Assembly: GCA_963529665.1 (NCBI GenBank)
Contig: CAUSAG010000026.1
Coordinates: forward strand, 1 to 26,270
DNA length: 26,270 nt
Source: Kingella_B sp963529665
Lineage (GTDB): Bacteria > Pseudomonadota > Gammaproteobacteria > Burkholderiales > Neisseriaceae
Direction: 5' to 3'
A program made the position numbers and the translations under genes. Position 1 is the stretch's first letter. Each line of letters begins with the position of its first letter. Of the stretch, positions 7,201-14,526 are shown one piece after another. The notes below the pieces were generated by a model. The model saw only the letters and a list, made by a program, of their open reading frames with translations, had not been told where the DNA came from and ran no database searches.

Positions 7201-8151
7201 ATGAAACACTCTTTATTTAGCTTGGGCGCGATTGCGCTGGCTTCATCCGCTTTTGCGGCGCAAACAACCCCTGTGCCCGATATTGCCCCCGCGGCAGAAG
7301 GCTACCAAGTGGTAATCAACATCCCACAACAGCGCTTGTTTTTGTTTAAAGACGGCAGCCTGAAAAAAGTGTATCCCGTGGGCGTGGGCAAAGCGATGTC
7401 GCAAACCAATATCGGCGAGCACAAAATCGGCCCCAAAGCGTTTAACCCCACTTGGCACATCCCCTTGTCCATCCAAAAAGAACGCGGCGATGGCGTGAAA
7501 ACCGTGCCGCCTGGTCCGAAAAATCCGCTGGGCCCCGTGTTTGTGCGCTTGGGCAATCCGCGCTTGGGGCTGGGCATTCATGGCACCAGCAATTCTGCCA
7601 GCGTGCCTGGGGTGGTGAGCCACGGTTGCGTGCGCATGAAATCGCCCGATGCGCTGGAATTCGCCAAAACCATCCACACAGGCTCGCCTGCCACGGTGAG
7701 CTATGAGCGCATCGCGTTAAACCAAGACGACGCGGGCAATTTGTGGCTGGCGGTGTTCCGCGATCCTTACAAAAAAGGCAGCCTGAAAACCACAACGCTG
7801 AAACAAAGCATCGCCGCTTGGAGCGAAGCGAATGGGCATAACATCAGCAACGCCAAAATTGACGCGGTGATTAAAGCGCAGGCGGCTAAACCCATTTGCT
7901 TGACTTGCTCGGGCAAGGGCGCGCGTATTCAAGGCAGCTTGACTTCCATCGCATGGAAAAGCGGCTCGGCTGATTTGACCGCACCTTACGGCGGCATGTC
8001 GGTTCGTCCTGATGAGCAGCAGGATGAAGTGTTGCCAGAGGGCAGCGAAATTGAGATTGATGCTTCCGATAGCGAAAAAATCAACAATTTCAAAGGCACT
8101 TCGGTGTTTGACGAAACGGGTGCGGTTTCTTTGAAGGCGTTGGAACAATAA
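7201..8151 (+). CDS. L,D-transpeptidase (YkuD domain), secreted
   Basis: Cross-links peptidoglycan stem peptides, or attaches proteins to them, in the periplasm. The ATG at 7201 gives 316 residues. A signal peptide (MKHSLFSLGAIALASSAFA) precedes the domain. The YkuD catalytic region is clear: His127 in GIHGTS and the SHGCVRM motif at residues 140-146 with catalytic Cys143. The region before it (residues 35-60, QVVINIPQQRLFLFKDGSL) is the usual first strand pair of the fold. The C-terminal 130 residues contain a CLTCSGKG sequence and an acidic tail, without a known domain that I can name. An in-frame start at 7105 would add 32 residues before the signal peptide and is unlikely. Confidence 0.9.
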   Translation: MKHSLFSLGAIALASSAFAAQTTPVPDIAPAAEGYQVVINIPQQRLFLFKDGSLKKVYPVGVGKAMSQTNIGEHKIGPKAFNPTWHIPLSIQKERGDGVKTVPPGPKNPLGPVFVRLGNPRLGLGIHGTSNSASVPGVVSHGCVRMKSPDALEFAKTIHTGSPATVSYERIALNQDDAGNLWLAVFRDPYKKGSLKTTTLKQSIAAWSEANGHNISNAKIDAVIKAQAAKPICLTCSGKGARIQGSLTSIAWKSGSADLTAPYGGMSVRPDEQQDEVLPEGSEIEIDASDSEKINNFKGTSVFDETGAVSLKALEQ

Positions 8152-8173
8152 TTGGTATCGCTCAATAAATATT

Positions 8174-8214
8174 AAGGCAGCCTGAAAACGGGGAAACTGG
8201 TTTTCAGGCTGCCT
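8174..8214. terminator. DUS inverted pair after the L,D-transpeptidase gene
   Basis: AGGCAGCCTGAAAAC pairs with GTTTTCAGGCTGCCT across a short loop and is followed by a T-run (GCCTTTTTG), so it is a strong plus-strand terminator. Its loop (GGGGAAACTG) is almost the same as that of the hairpin at 8386-8424. Confidence 0.85.
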
Positions 8215-8288
8215 TTTTGTGCTTGGTATTTTGTGAACAGGGCGGCTGGGATGGGGCAACGTGGTTTGGTGTTGATGCACGCCGCGCG

Positions 8289-8329
8289 GTTTTCAGGCTG
8301 CCTTTGGCGAACTCATTGGCAGCCTGAAA
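8289..8329. repeat. DUS inverted pair, middle of three
   Basis: TTTCAGGCTGCC and GGCAGCCTGAAA are separated by a loop of about 15 nt. It lies between two terminator hairpins in a gap of 273 bp with no gene, and its own terminator role is uncertain. Confidence 0.7.
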
Positions 8330-8385
8330 CGCATTCTGAAACACATTAATTTGATTGGAACAATAATCTGCATGGCGAACAATCC

Positions 8386-8424
8386 AGCAGCCTGAAAACG
8401 GGAAACTGGTTTTCAGGCTGCCTA
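8386..8424. terminator. DUS inverted pair after the MATE gene
   Basis: CAGCCTGAAAACGG and GTTTTCAGGCTG flank the loop GGAAACTG. It directly abuts the stop codon of the minus-strand MATE gene, and it is a near copy of the hairpin at 8174-8214. Confidence 0.8.
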
Positions 8425-9867
8425 TCAGGCTTTCCTATCTTGCTTTGCCAACTGGCTGCGCTGTTCCAAATACCACACCAACGCGGCGGCGGCGCTGGCG
8501 AGCGAGATGATGAGCGCTGTCCAAAAGCCGTAAATGCCCATGTGGGCGGCGTGGGCGAGGATGTAGCCCAAAACCAGCCCCAAGCACCAGAAGGCGACGG
8601 CGTGGATAATCATCGGCACGCGGGTGATTTTGTAGCCGCGCAGGGCGTAGGATGCGATGCATTGTGTGAAATCAAACACTTGAAATATGCCTGCAAAAAT
8701 CAGCAAGCTGCTGGCAAGCGCGAGCACGGCGGCATCTTGGGTGTAGATTTTTGCCAAAGGCAGCCTGAAAACCAGCAGGGCAACAAGGGTGCACGCGCCC
8801 AAGCCCCAGCCGCACACAATGGCAACGCCTGAGATATAACGCGCGCGGGCAAATTGTCGCCGCCCAATGGCATAGCCCACGCGCACGGTGGCGGCCGAGC
8901 CGATGGCTTGCGGAATCATGTAAATCACGCTGCTCAGGCTTAACACGATTTGCTGCGCGGCAACGTAGTTCTCGCCCAAATCGGCAATCAGCCACACGAT
9001 AAAAGTGAACAAGCTGGCTTCCAAAAAATACGACAGCCCAATCGCCCAGCCCAGATTGGCGATGTTTTTTTGCGTGCGCCAGTTGGGAAGGCAAAAGCGT
9101 TGGATGAAGCCGAAGCGGCGCAGGTCTTGGCTTTTGGCGATGTACAACGCAAGGGCGAAGGTGCTGAACCAAAACACGATGGTGGTCGCCACGCCTGCGC
9201 CCACGCCGCCGAGCGCAGGAATCGACAATTGGCGCAGCGTGGCAACCAGCGCAGGGGCAGCCTGAAACCGTTCGGCAAGCTCTGCGATGCCTGTTGCGCC
9301 GAAAATAAACAGATAATTCAATGGGATATTGAGCAGCAACGCCGCCCAGTTAATCCACATAATCGGCTGTGGTTTGTTGAGGCTGGATGCGTAGGCGTGC
9401 AGGGCGCGGTAGATGAGCGCGGCAGGCAGCCCGAGCGCAACGATGCTAAGATATTGGGCGAACATGGTTTTGATGTGCGCGCTCATGTCCAGATAGTTTT
9501 GCAGCGGCAGGATGAGCGCGAACAAAATCGCCATGCCGATGATGCCCAGCAGCAGCCCAAACCACACGCCTTGCCGCCCCGTTTCGCCCACTTCGTGCGT
9601 TTTGCCTGCGCCGTGTTGCTGCGCGATGATGGGGTTGAGCGCCGCCATGATGCCCATAAAGGTGATGAACAGCGTGGAAAACACCGAGCTGCCCAGCGCC
9701 ACGGCAGTCAAATCATCCTTGCCTGCCGCGCCCGACATAGCGGTATCCACCACGCCGATGGCAACGGTGGCGATTTGCCCGAGCATCATGGGGATGGCGA
9801 GCGCGAGCAGCTGGCGGGTTTCGTGTTTGAAGTTGGCGGGGGAATAGCGGGTGAGATCAAAGAGCAT
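8425..9867 (-). CDS. MATE-family multidrug/cation exporter (NorM-like)
   Basis: A 480-residue inner-membrane protein with about twelve hydrophobic segments in two six-helix halves, the size and layout of the multi-antimicrobial extrusion family. The first half starts LALAIPMMLGQIATVAIGVVD, the family pattern (P-x-x-x-x-Q in helix 1 and a V-D-x-x-x-x-G turn). The helix 7 region has a conserved ANLGWAIGLSYFLEASLF block. NorM-type members export cationic dyes, fluoroquinolones and other drugs using Na+ or H+ gradients. The substrate here cannot be read from sequence. Two DUS copies inside the gene give the residues FRLP and FQAA. No regulator gene is adjacent. Confidence 0.92.
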   Translation of the reverse strand: MLFDLTRYSPANFKHETRQLLALAIPMMLGQIATVAIGVVDTAMSGAAGKDDLTAVALGSSVFSTLFITFMGIMAALNPIIAQQHGAGKTHEVGETGRQGVWFGLLLGIIGMAILFALILPLQNYLDMSAHIKTMFAQYLSIVALGLPAALIYRALHAYASSLNKPQPIMWINWAALLLNIPLNYLFIFGATGIAELAERFQAAPALVATLRQLSIPALGGVGAGVATTIVFWFSTFALALYIAKSQDLRRFGFIQRFCLPNWRTQKNIANLGWAIGLSYFLEASLFTFIVWLIADLGENYVAAQQIVLSLSSVIYMIPQAIGSAATVRVGYAIGRRQFARARYISGVAIVCGWGLGACTLVALLVFRLPLAKIYTQDAAVLALASSLLIFAGIFQVFDFTQCIASYALRGYKITRVPMIIHAVAFWCLGLVLGYILAHAAHMGIYGFWTALIISLASAAAALVWYLEQRSQLAKQDRKA

Positions 9868-9905
9868 AAGTGTGGATGTGTGTGGATTTTGTTGTTCAAA
9901 TAATT

Positions 9906-9943
9906 GTTTCAGGCTGCCTCAATGCTTCAAGGCAGCCTGAAAA
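9906..9943. terminator. DUS inverted pair after the ENGKL-repeat gene
   Basis: TTTCAGGCTGCC and GGCAGCCTGAAA are separated by a CTTCAA-type loop. It lies between the start of the MATE gene and the end of the minus-strand gene at 9983-10678, and is probably a terminator for the latter. Confidence 0.75.
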
Positions 9944-9982
9944 CAGAAAGACGGGCGCGCCGCCTTGGAAGATGCGTTGTTG

Positions 9983-10678
9983 TTACTCGTCGTTCAATTT
10001 GCGCACGCGCAGCATGATGTCGGCAGCTTCGGGCGCATCTTTATCGGAAACGCGGATGTTTTTCTCGCTATCGGCAAGCACCTTGCCTTTGCTGCTGATG
10101 ATTTTGAATTTGACATTGGAGTTTTTCAGGCTGCCTGAGCCTTCAAACGCCAGCTTGCCGTTTTCGTGGAAGGCTTGCACGCGCAATCTGTCGCCGATTT
10201 CTTCGGTTTTGTAAACGAGCTTGCCGTTTTCATAGCGACCTTGTGTGCCGCCTTGGTGGTTTTTGATGTCTTGAAACTTCAACGCTTCGCCTGTGGGTGT
10301 GTACCAAACCATGCGCCCATCGTCTGCCACCAGCGAATCAAAATTTTTCAAATCTTTTTCATTGGGGATGACCACGGGGTCAATCTGCTTGGTTTTGCTG
10401 TCTTGATAAAAATCTTGCACCACGGCTTTGCCATCGGCGGTGCGCCCAATCAGCATGCGATAAAAACCGCCTGCGCTGGCTTCGGGCACTTCGTCGCCAT
10501 CGGCGTTGTAGTAGGCGACGGTGCGGGTTTCGGCTTTGGCAACAAGCTTGGCGGTGGCAGCTTCGGATTGCGCGGCAAGCTCGCTGGCGTTGGTGGGGAT
10601 GGCGGGCGCGGCATCTTGTGGCGCGGCTTGGGCGGCAAATGCAACAGCCAGCAAGCTGGCGAGAAGGATTTTTTTCAT
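9983..10678 (-). CDS. Secreted protein with ENGKL (MORN/YwqK-like) repeats, function unknown
   Basis: Encodes 231 residues. An export signal (MKKILLASLLAVAFAAQA) is followed by an Ala-rich spacer (residues 19-50). The middle contains short repeated strands of the type Y-x-N-G-K-L-V-Y-K and H-E-N-G-K-L-A-F-E-G-S-G, the pattern of MORN-variant repeats seen in YwqK-type proteins. An earlier segment, YYNADGDEVPEASAG, may be a degenerate copy. No catalytic motif is visible. There is no Cys at the signal cleavage site, so it is probably a soluble periplasmic protein and not a lipoprotein. The Shine-Dalgarno AAGGAA fits the chosen start. I cannot name a function. Confidence 0.7.
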   Translation of the reverse strand: MKKILLASLLAVAFAAQAAPQDAAPAIPTNASELAAQSEAATAKLVAKAETRTVAYYNADGDEVPEASAGGFYRMLIGRTADGKAVVQDFYQDSKTKQIDPVVIPNEKDLKNFDSLVADDGRMVWYTPTGEALKFQDIKNHQGGTQGRYENGKLVYKTEEIGDRLRVQAFHENGKLAFEGSGSLKNSNVKFKIISSKGKVLADSEKNIRVSDKDAPEAADIMLRVRKLNDE

Positions 10679-10711
10679 GGTGTGATTCCTTGTGGATAGA
10701 TGGTGGGGAAA

Positions 10712-10753
10712 GGGCAGCCTGAAAACCTTGTTTTGCTGTTTCAGGCTGCCTTT
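10712..10753. terminator. DUS inverted pair after leuB
   Basis: GGCAGCCTGAAAAC pairs with GTTTCAGGCTGCC, with T and A runs outside. It lies 19 bp from the leuB stop on the minus strand. Confidence 0.8.
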
Positions 10754-10771
10754 TAACGGGCTGTTTACTGC

Positions 10772-11842
10772 TTACAACGCCGCCAACACGGCATCGCCCA
10801 TTTCGCTGCACGATACGCGTTTCGTGCCTTCTTCAAAAATATCGCCAGTGCGATAGCCTTGTTGCAACACGCGCTGCACGGCGTTTTCCACTTGCGCGGC
10901 GCGGGCTTCATCGTTCAGGCTGTAACGCAGCAGCATGGCAAGCGACAAAATGGTTGCCAGCGGATTGGCTTGGTTTTGCCCTGCGATGTCGGGCGCGGAG
11001 CCGTGCGAAGGCTCGTATAAACCTTTGCCGTTTTCATCTAGCGAAGCGGAAGGCAGCATGCCGATTGAGCCTGTGAGCATGGATGCTTGGTCGCTCAAAA
11101 TATCGCCGAAGATGTTGCCCGTGGCAATCACGTCAAACTGCTTGGGCGCGCGCACCAGCTGCATGGCGGCGTTGTCCACATACATATGGCTCAGTTCCAC
11201 ATCGGGGTATTGCGGGGCGATTTCGTCAAAAATTTCGCGCCAAAGCTCGGTGGTTTCCAGCACGTTCGCCTTGCCTACGCTGCATACTTTTTTGTTGCGC
11301 TTTTGGGCAGCCTGAAAAGCAACGTGGGCGATGCGGCGGATTTCGCTTTCGCTGTACCGCATGGTGTTGAAGCCTTCGCGTTCGCCGTTTTCCAGCGTGC
11401 GGATGCCGCGCGGTTCGCCAAAATAAATATCACCCGTGAGCTCGCGCACAATCAAAATATCCAAGCCTGCCACGATTTCGGGCTTGAGCGTGGAAGCGTT
11501 TGCCAATTCTGGATACAAAATGGCAGGGCGCAAATTGGCAAATAAATTCAAATCTTTGCGGATGGCGAGCAAGCCGCGCTCGGGGCGCAAAGGGCGGTCT
11601 AGCTTGTCGTATTGCGGCGAGCCGACTGCGCCGAGCAGCACGGCATCGGCAGCGCGGCAAAGATTTTGGGTGAACTCGGGATAGGGCGCGCCGTATTGGT
11701 CGTAGGCTTCGCCGCCGAGCGGGGCGTATTGGTATTGCGCGTCTAGCCCTTGTTCAATCAGTTTGTCTAACACGCGCACGGCTTGGGCGATGATTTCGGG
11801 GCCGATGCCGTCGCCGCGTAGGATGGCAATTTTGTGGGTCAT
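10772..11842 (-). CDS. leuB: 3-isopropylmalate dehydrogenase
   Basis: Oxidatively decarboxylates 3-isopropylmalate in leucine biosynthesis, using NAD+ and Mg2+ or Mn2+, in the cytosol. The ATG at 11842 gives 356 residues, the usual length, with a good AAAGGA Shine-Dalgarno upstream. The longer in-frame reading from 11944 would translate a repeat element. Motifs are the start KIAILRGDGIGPEI, the RPERGLLAIRKDLNLFANLRP substrate segment (Arg residues that bind the carboxylates), VRELTGDIYFGEPRG, the metal-binding Asp block SHMYVDNAAMQLV, and the NAD-loop LYEPSHGSAPDIAGQ. No leuC or leuD lies in the window. Confidence 0.97.
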   Translation of the reverse strand: MTHKIAILRGDGIGPEIIAQAVRVLDKLIEQGLDAQYQYAPLGGEAYDQYGAPYPEFTQNLCRAADAVLLGAVGSPQYDKLDRPLRPERGLLAIRKDLNLFANLRPAILYPELANASTLKPEIVAGLDILIVRELTGDIYFGEPRGIRTLENGEREGFNTMRYSESEIRRIAHVAFQAAQKRNKKVCSVGKANVLETTELWREIFDEIAPQYPDVELSHMYVDNAAMQLVRAPKQFDVIATGNIFGDILSDQASMLTGSIGMLPSASLDENGKGLYEPSHGSAPDIAGQNQANPLATILSLAMLLRYSLNDEARAAQVENAVQRVLQQGYRTGDIFEEGTKRVSCSEMGDAVLAAL

Positions 11843-11916
11843 TGGGGTGTCCTTTCGGGGTGGGGATGGGGTGGGATTGTAATGGATTGTGAAGATTTTA
11901 GGCAGCCTGAAACTTA

Positions 11917-12006
11917 AAATGGAGCGGCGACGGTTCGTCGCCAAATGGCAGATAATATTGGACGTTATGAGTTGGCAATGTCGGCGAGCCGCCGACGCTC
12001 CATTTT
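11917..12006. repeat. BIME-like palindromic element, copy A
   Basis: The 90-bp element begins AAAATGGAGCG and ends CGCTCCATTTT. Each arm folds by itself: GGCGACG-GTT-CGTCGCC on the left and TCGGCG-AGC-CGCCGA on the right. The two arms are also imperfect complements of each other, so a cloverleaf is possible. It is enclosed by DUS copies on both sides (about 11901-11912 and 12010-12022). A related copy in inverted orientation lies at 17349-17436. Confidence 0.75.
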
Positions 12007-12023
12007 GCGTTTTCAGGCTGCCT

Positions 12024-12893
12024 TTAATGCGTTTCGCCCCATTCTTCGCGCAGCTGTTGGGCAGCCTGAAAATAGTCGTGCAATTCTTGCGCGTTGCGGT
12101 TTTTCAGGCTGCGTTCTAGTTTTTCCAGCTGGTGTTTTTGTTCGCTGATCAGTTGCAATAAGCTGTCGCGGTTGGCAAGGGCGATGTCGCGCCACATTTC
12201 GGGGCTGCTGGCGGCGATGCGGGTGAAGTCGCGAAAGCCGCTGCCTGCGAAGTTAAGGTAATGCGCGCCTTGCGGGTGGTCTAGCATTTGGTGGACGTAG
12301 GCAAAGGCGAGCAGGTGGGGGAAGTGGGACACGGCGGCGAAGATTTGGTCGTGTTCGGCGGCGCTCATTTGGTGCACTTGCGCGCCGATGCTTTGCCACA
12401 GCGCGCCGATGGTTTTCAGGCTGCCTGTGTCTTGTTGCGCGTGTGGGCAGAGAATGAGTTTTTTGTTTTGGTATAAGCCAAACTGGGCAGCAAGCGCGCC
12501 GCTGCGGTCGGAGCCTGCGATGGGGTGGCTGGCGACGCAGCGGGGGTAATGCTGCGGCAGATGTTGGGCGAAGGCGGCAAGGGTGGCTTGTTTGGTGCTG
12601 CCTACGTCGCTGATGATGGTGTGTGGCGAGAGCAGCGGGGCGATGGCTTGGCAGATGGCAGGCTGGGTGGCAACGGGGGTGGCAATCAGGACTAAATCGC
12701 TGTTTTGTATGGATGATGGGTTGATTTGGGTGCTGGCGATGTCTATCACGCGGCGTTCTAACGCGCGTTCTAGGTTGGTGGGGTTGAGATCAATGCCGAT
12801 GATGGTGTTCACGCGGCGTTGTCGTTTTAAATCCAGCACAAACGAGCCGCCGATTAAGCCCACGCCGATAAGGGTGATTTGGTTGAGTGTCAT
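12024..12893 (-). CDS. tyrA: Prephenate dehydrogenase
   Basis: Converts prephenate to 4-hydroxyphenylpyruvate with NAD+ in tyrosine biosynthesis. The ATG at 12893 gives 289 residues, typical for the monofunctional enzyme. The nucleotide loop GVGLIGGSFVLDL opens the protein (G-x-G-x-x-G at residues 10-15). Further family blocks are LVLIATPVATQ, IISDVGSTKQ, ASHPIAGSDRSGA (active-site His in HPxxG) and AVSHFPHLLAFA with a second conserved His. No chorismate mutase domain is present. A DUS occupies the spot where a Shine-Dalgarno would lie, just 3 nt before the ATG. The longer reading from 12986 would run through the terminator of the next gene. Confidence 0.93.
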   Translation of the reverse strand: MTLNQITLIGVGLIGGSFVLDLKRQRRVNTIIGIDLNPTNLERALERRVIDIASTQINPSSIQNSDLVLIATPVATQPAICQAIAPLLSPHTIISDVGSTKQATLAAFAQHLPQHYPRCVASHPIAGSDRSGALAAQFGLYQNKKLILCPHAQQDTGSLKTIGALWQSIGAQVHQMSAAEHDQIFAAVSHFPHLLAFAYVHQMLDHPQGAHYLNFAGSGFRDFTRIAASSPEMWRDIALANRDSLLQLISEQKHQLEKLERSLKNRNAQELHDYFQAAQQLREEWGETH

Positions 12894-12944
12894 GATGGCA
12901 GCCTGAAAAGCGGCGGATGGATGGAAGAGGGCGCTTGCCGTCAA

Positions 12945-12976
12945 CAAAAAACCTGCGTTGGAAAACACAGGTTTTT
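12945..12976 (-). terminator. Intrinsic terminator of the FMN reductase gene (not DUS-based)
   Basis: On the minus strand, AAAACCTG and CAGGTTTT form an 8-9 bp stem with a T-run after it. It lies 11 bp after the stop codon of the reductase gene. This is one of the few hairpins here not built from DUS. Confidence 0.75.
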
Positions 12977-12986
12977 GCCGAGCCAA

Positions 12987-13538
12987 TCAATATTTGGCAA
13001 CAAAATCTGCAAAGCCGTTGATGAAGTCTTGCAGCATTTTTTGCACGGGTTCTAGCACCAATTCGCCTTGTTCGTTGAACACGCCGTTAAACACGCTGGC
13101 GACAACTGCGTTTTGCGAGAACACGGGCATATTCACAAACGCGCCCGATGCGATTACGCGCAATTGGTCGGCAACGCGCGTGCCGCCTGCCATGCTAGCG
13201 CCCACGGTAACGATGCCCAAGGGTTTGCCCGGCCATTTGCTTTGCCCCATCGGGCGCGAAGCGATGTCAATGGCGTTTTTGAGCATGGCGGAAAGCGCGC
13301 CGTTGTGTTCGGGCGATACCCACAACACGCCATCGGCGGCGGCAACGGCTTCGCGCAGCTGGGTGTAGCTTGCGGGGCTGTTGGCATCTGAATCGCGGTC
13401 GTATAGCGGCAGGGCGCTGATGTCCAACACGTTGAGTTTGAGCGCGGCGGGGGCAACGCTTTGCAAATAGCGCACAACGCCGTGGCTAAACGAGCTTTGG
13501 CTGCCGCTGCCCACTAAAACGAGAATGTTTTTAGACAT
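12987..13538 (-). CDS. NADPH-dependent FMN reductase family protein
   Basis: A flavodoxin-like NAD(P)H:FMN or quinone reductase of 183 residues, normal for the family. The N-terminal flavin phosphate loop is GSGSQSSFSHGVVRYL, followed by LDISALPLYDRD. The flavin-contact block SPEHNGALSAMLKNAID (S-P-E-Y/H-N family signature) and the segment WPGKPLGIVTVGASMAGG complete the pattern. Such enzymes reduce quinones, azo dyes or chromate with loose specificity, and the physiological substrate cannot be told. The Shine-Dalgarno AAAGGAAA sits 7-8 nt from the ATG at 13538. Confidence 0.88.
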   Translation of the reverse strand: MSKNILVLVGSGSQSSFSHGVVRYLQSVAPAALKLNVLDISALPLYDRDSDANSPASYTQLREAVAAADGVLWVSPEHNGALSAMLKNAIDIASRPMGQSKWPGKPLGIVTVGASMAGGTRVADQLRVIASGAFVNMPVFSQNAVVASVFNGVFNEQGELVLEPVQKMLQDFINGFADFVAKY

Positions 13539-13585
13539 GGTGATTTCCTTTCTAACAAGGGTTGCGAAGCGGGGGGATTATACCG

Positions 13586-13634
13586 TTTTCAGGCTGCCTT
13601 TTGGGATGGGGAAGGGGGTAAGGCAGCCTGAAAA
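13586..13634. repeat. DUS inverted pair upstream of the reductase gene
   Basis: TTTTCAGGCTGCCTT and AAGGCAGCCTGAAAA are separated by a G-rich loop of about 19 nt. They lie in the gap between the reductase start and the end of the DUF924 pseudogene. Confidence 0.7.
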
Positions 13635-13660
13635 TGGGGTTGGGCTTGTGGGTTGGATTG

Positions 13661-13716
13661 GCTGAAATTCGCTGCGCTCGTTTTAGCTTCGCTGAAACTC
13701 GTTGCACTCGTTTTCA
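13661..13716. repeat. 26-bp imperfect direct repeat
   Basis: GCTGAAATTCGCTGCGCTCG and GCTGAAACTCGTTGCACTCG start 30 bp apart (13661 and 13691), and each continues with TTTT. The second runs into a DUS. No coding role is seen. Confidence 0.65.
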
Positions 13717-13743
13717 GGCTGCCTTTGCTACGCGGCTGCGCGC

Positions 13744-14445
13744 TTAAAACCCGCGCCCGTGTTCAGCCAAAAATTGCGTTTCTTTGGGCGTGTTGGTGCG
13801 CGCGGGCAGGGCGTTGCGATGGGGATAGCGTCCGAATTGGGCGATTAGGTCGTAATGCTTGCGCTCAAAATCTTGCACGTTTTCGTTGGTGTATTGGGCA
13901 AACAAGGGCTGGGCGGTTTGGTGCACGGCAAGGCTTTCGCTGTGCATATAGGGCAGCAGGGCAAATTGGCGGTATTCGTGCGGCAGCTTGGCAAATTCGG
14001 GCTGGGCAACGGCTTCTTGCGCCAGCTGCAAGGCGCGCGCGTCTTGGGCGAAGGCTTGGGCTTGGTCGCGATAGATGTTGCGCGAGAATTGGTTTGGGGG
14101 CTGTTTATATTTGGTATTGCGGCGGCTTTTGCGCCATAAAACAGCATTTGCTGCGTTGCAAATCCTCGCAAGGTGTTCAACCTTGCTGTGGTTTGCGCCT
14201 TGCATCTGCTATTTTCTGACGCAAAATCCGCTTCGCAAACCAAATATAAACAACCCCAGCACAATGATTTCAGCAACGCGCCCATGCATGGTGTTGCGTC
14301 AATCGGCAAGCTGGTTGGTAACGGCAGCCTGAAAAACATTGGCAAACTGCGTGCGGATGGTTTGGTCAAAATCGTTGCTTTGCGCGAACCAATAGGGCTG
14401 GGCGGCTTCGCTGAACCAAAAATCTAAAACGGGTTGATACGTCAT
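13744..14445 (-). pseudogene. DUF924-family gene, broken by a stop codon and an insertion
   Basis: The 5' part (14445 down to 14258) reads MTYQPVLDFWFSEAAQPYWF and continues to an LADxRNTMHGRVAEIIVL block. The 3' part (14095 down to 13744) resumes with QFSRNIYRDQAQAFAQDA and ends RYPHRNALPARTNTPKE. Together they match the DUF924 family (LDxFWF start, DQFxRNxYR, YMHSE, GRYPHRN). Between them lies a 162-bp foreign segment. Taking it out leaves 540 bp, or 180 codons, the normal family size and in one frame. A TGA near 14312-14314 stands where Trp is expected, so the gene is dead even without the insert. DUF924 proteins are helical, with unknown function. Confidence 0.85.
14096..14257. mobile_element. 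MITE-like insertion of about 162 bp in the DUF924 gene
   Basis: The ends are imperfect inverted repeats of about 45-50 bp that share the core TGTTTATATTTGGT next to a G-run of 4-5. The inner arms also correspond (GGCTTTTGCG against GGATTTTGCG). The middle contains a small hairpin (CAAGGTGTTCAACCTTG). No transposase frame fits in it. The insertion splits a conserved block of the host gene (IIVL / QFSRN), which fixes the boundaries to within a few bases. I could not read a clear target duplication. Confidence 0.75.
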
Positions 14446-14478
14446 GATGTGCTCTCTTTCTGTGTGGATAAGATGGAA

Positions 14479-14521
14479 TAGGCAGCCTGAAAAAGCGGTT
14501 TTTTGTTTTTCAGGCTGCCTT
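14479..14521. terminator. DUS inverted pair after aroA
   Basis: AGGCAGCCTGAAAAA and TTTTTCAGGCTGCCT with the loop GCGGTTTTTTG. It lies 6 bp from the aroA stop on the minus strand. Confidence 0.8.
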
Positions 14522-14526
14522 TGGGG

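Noticed and set aside
8950..9903. A 317-codon plus-strand frame across the MATE gene
   Set aside because: Antisense to a clear 480-residue transporter and rich in Arg, Gln and His with no motif, so it is a shadow.
14106..14205. N-terminal extension of the DUF924 3' fragment as a real gene start (MQGANHSKVEHL)
   Set aside because: These residues come from the inserted element, and the true N-terminus lies upstream of it.
13653..14219. A 188-codon plus-strand frame over the DUF924 pseudogene
   Set aside because: It is antisense to conserved DUF924 sequence and crosses the MITE boundary; no domain is visible.
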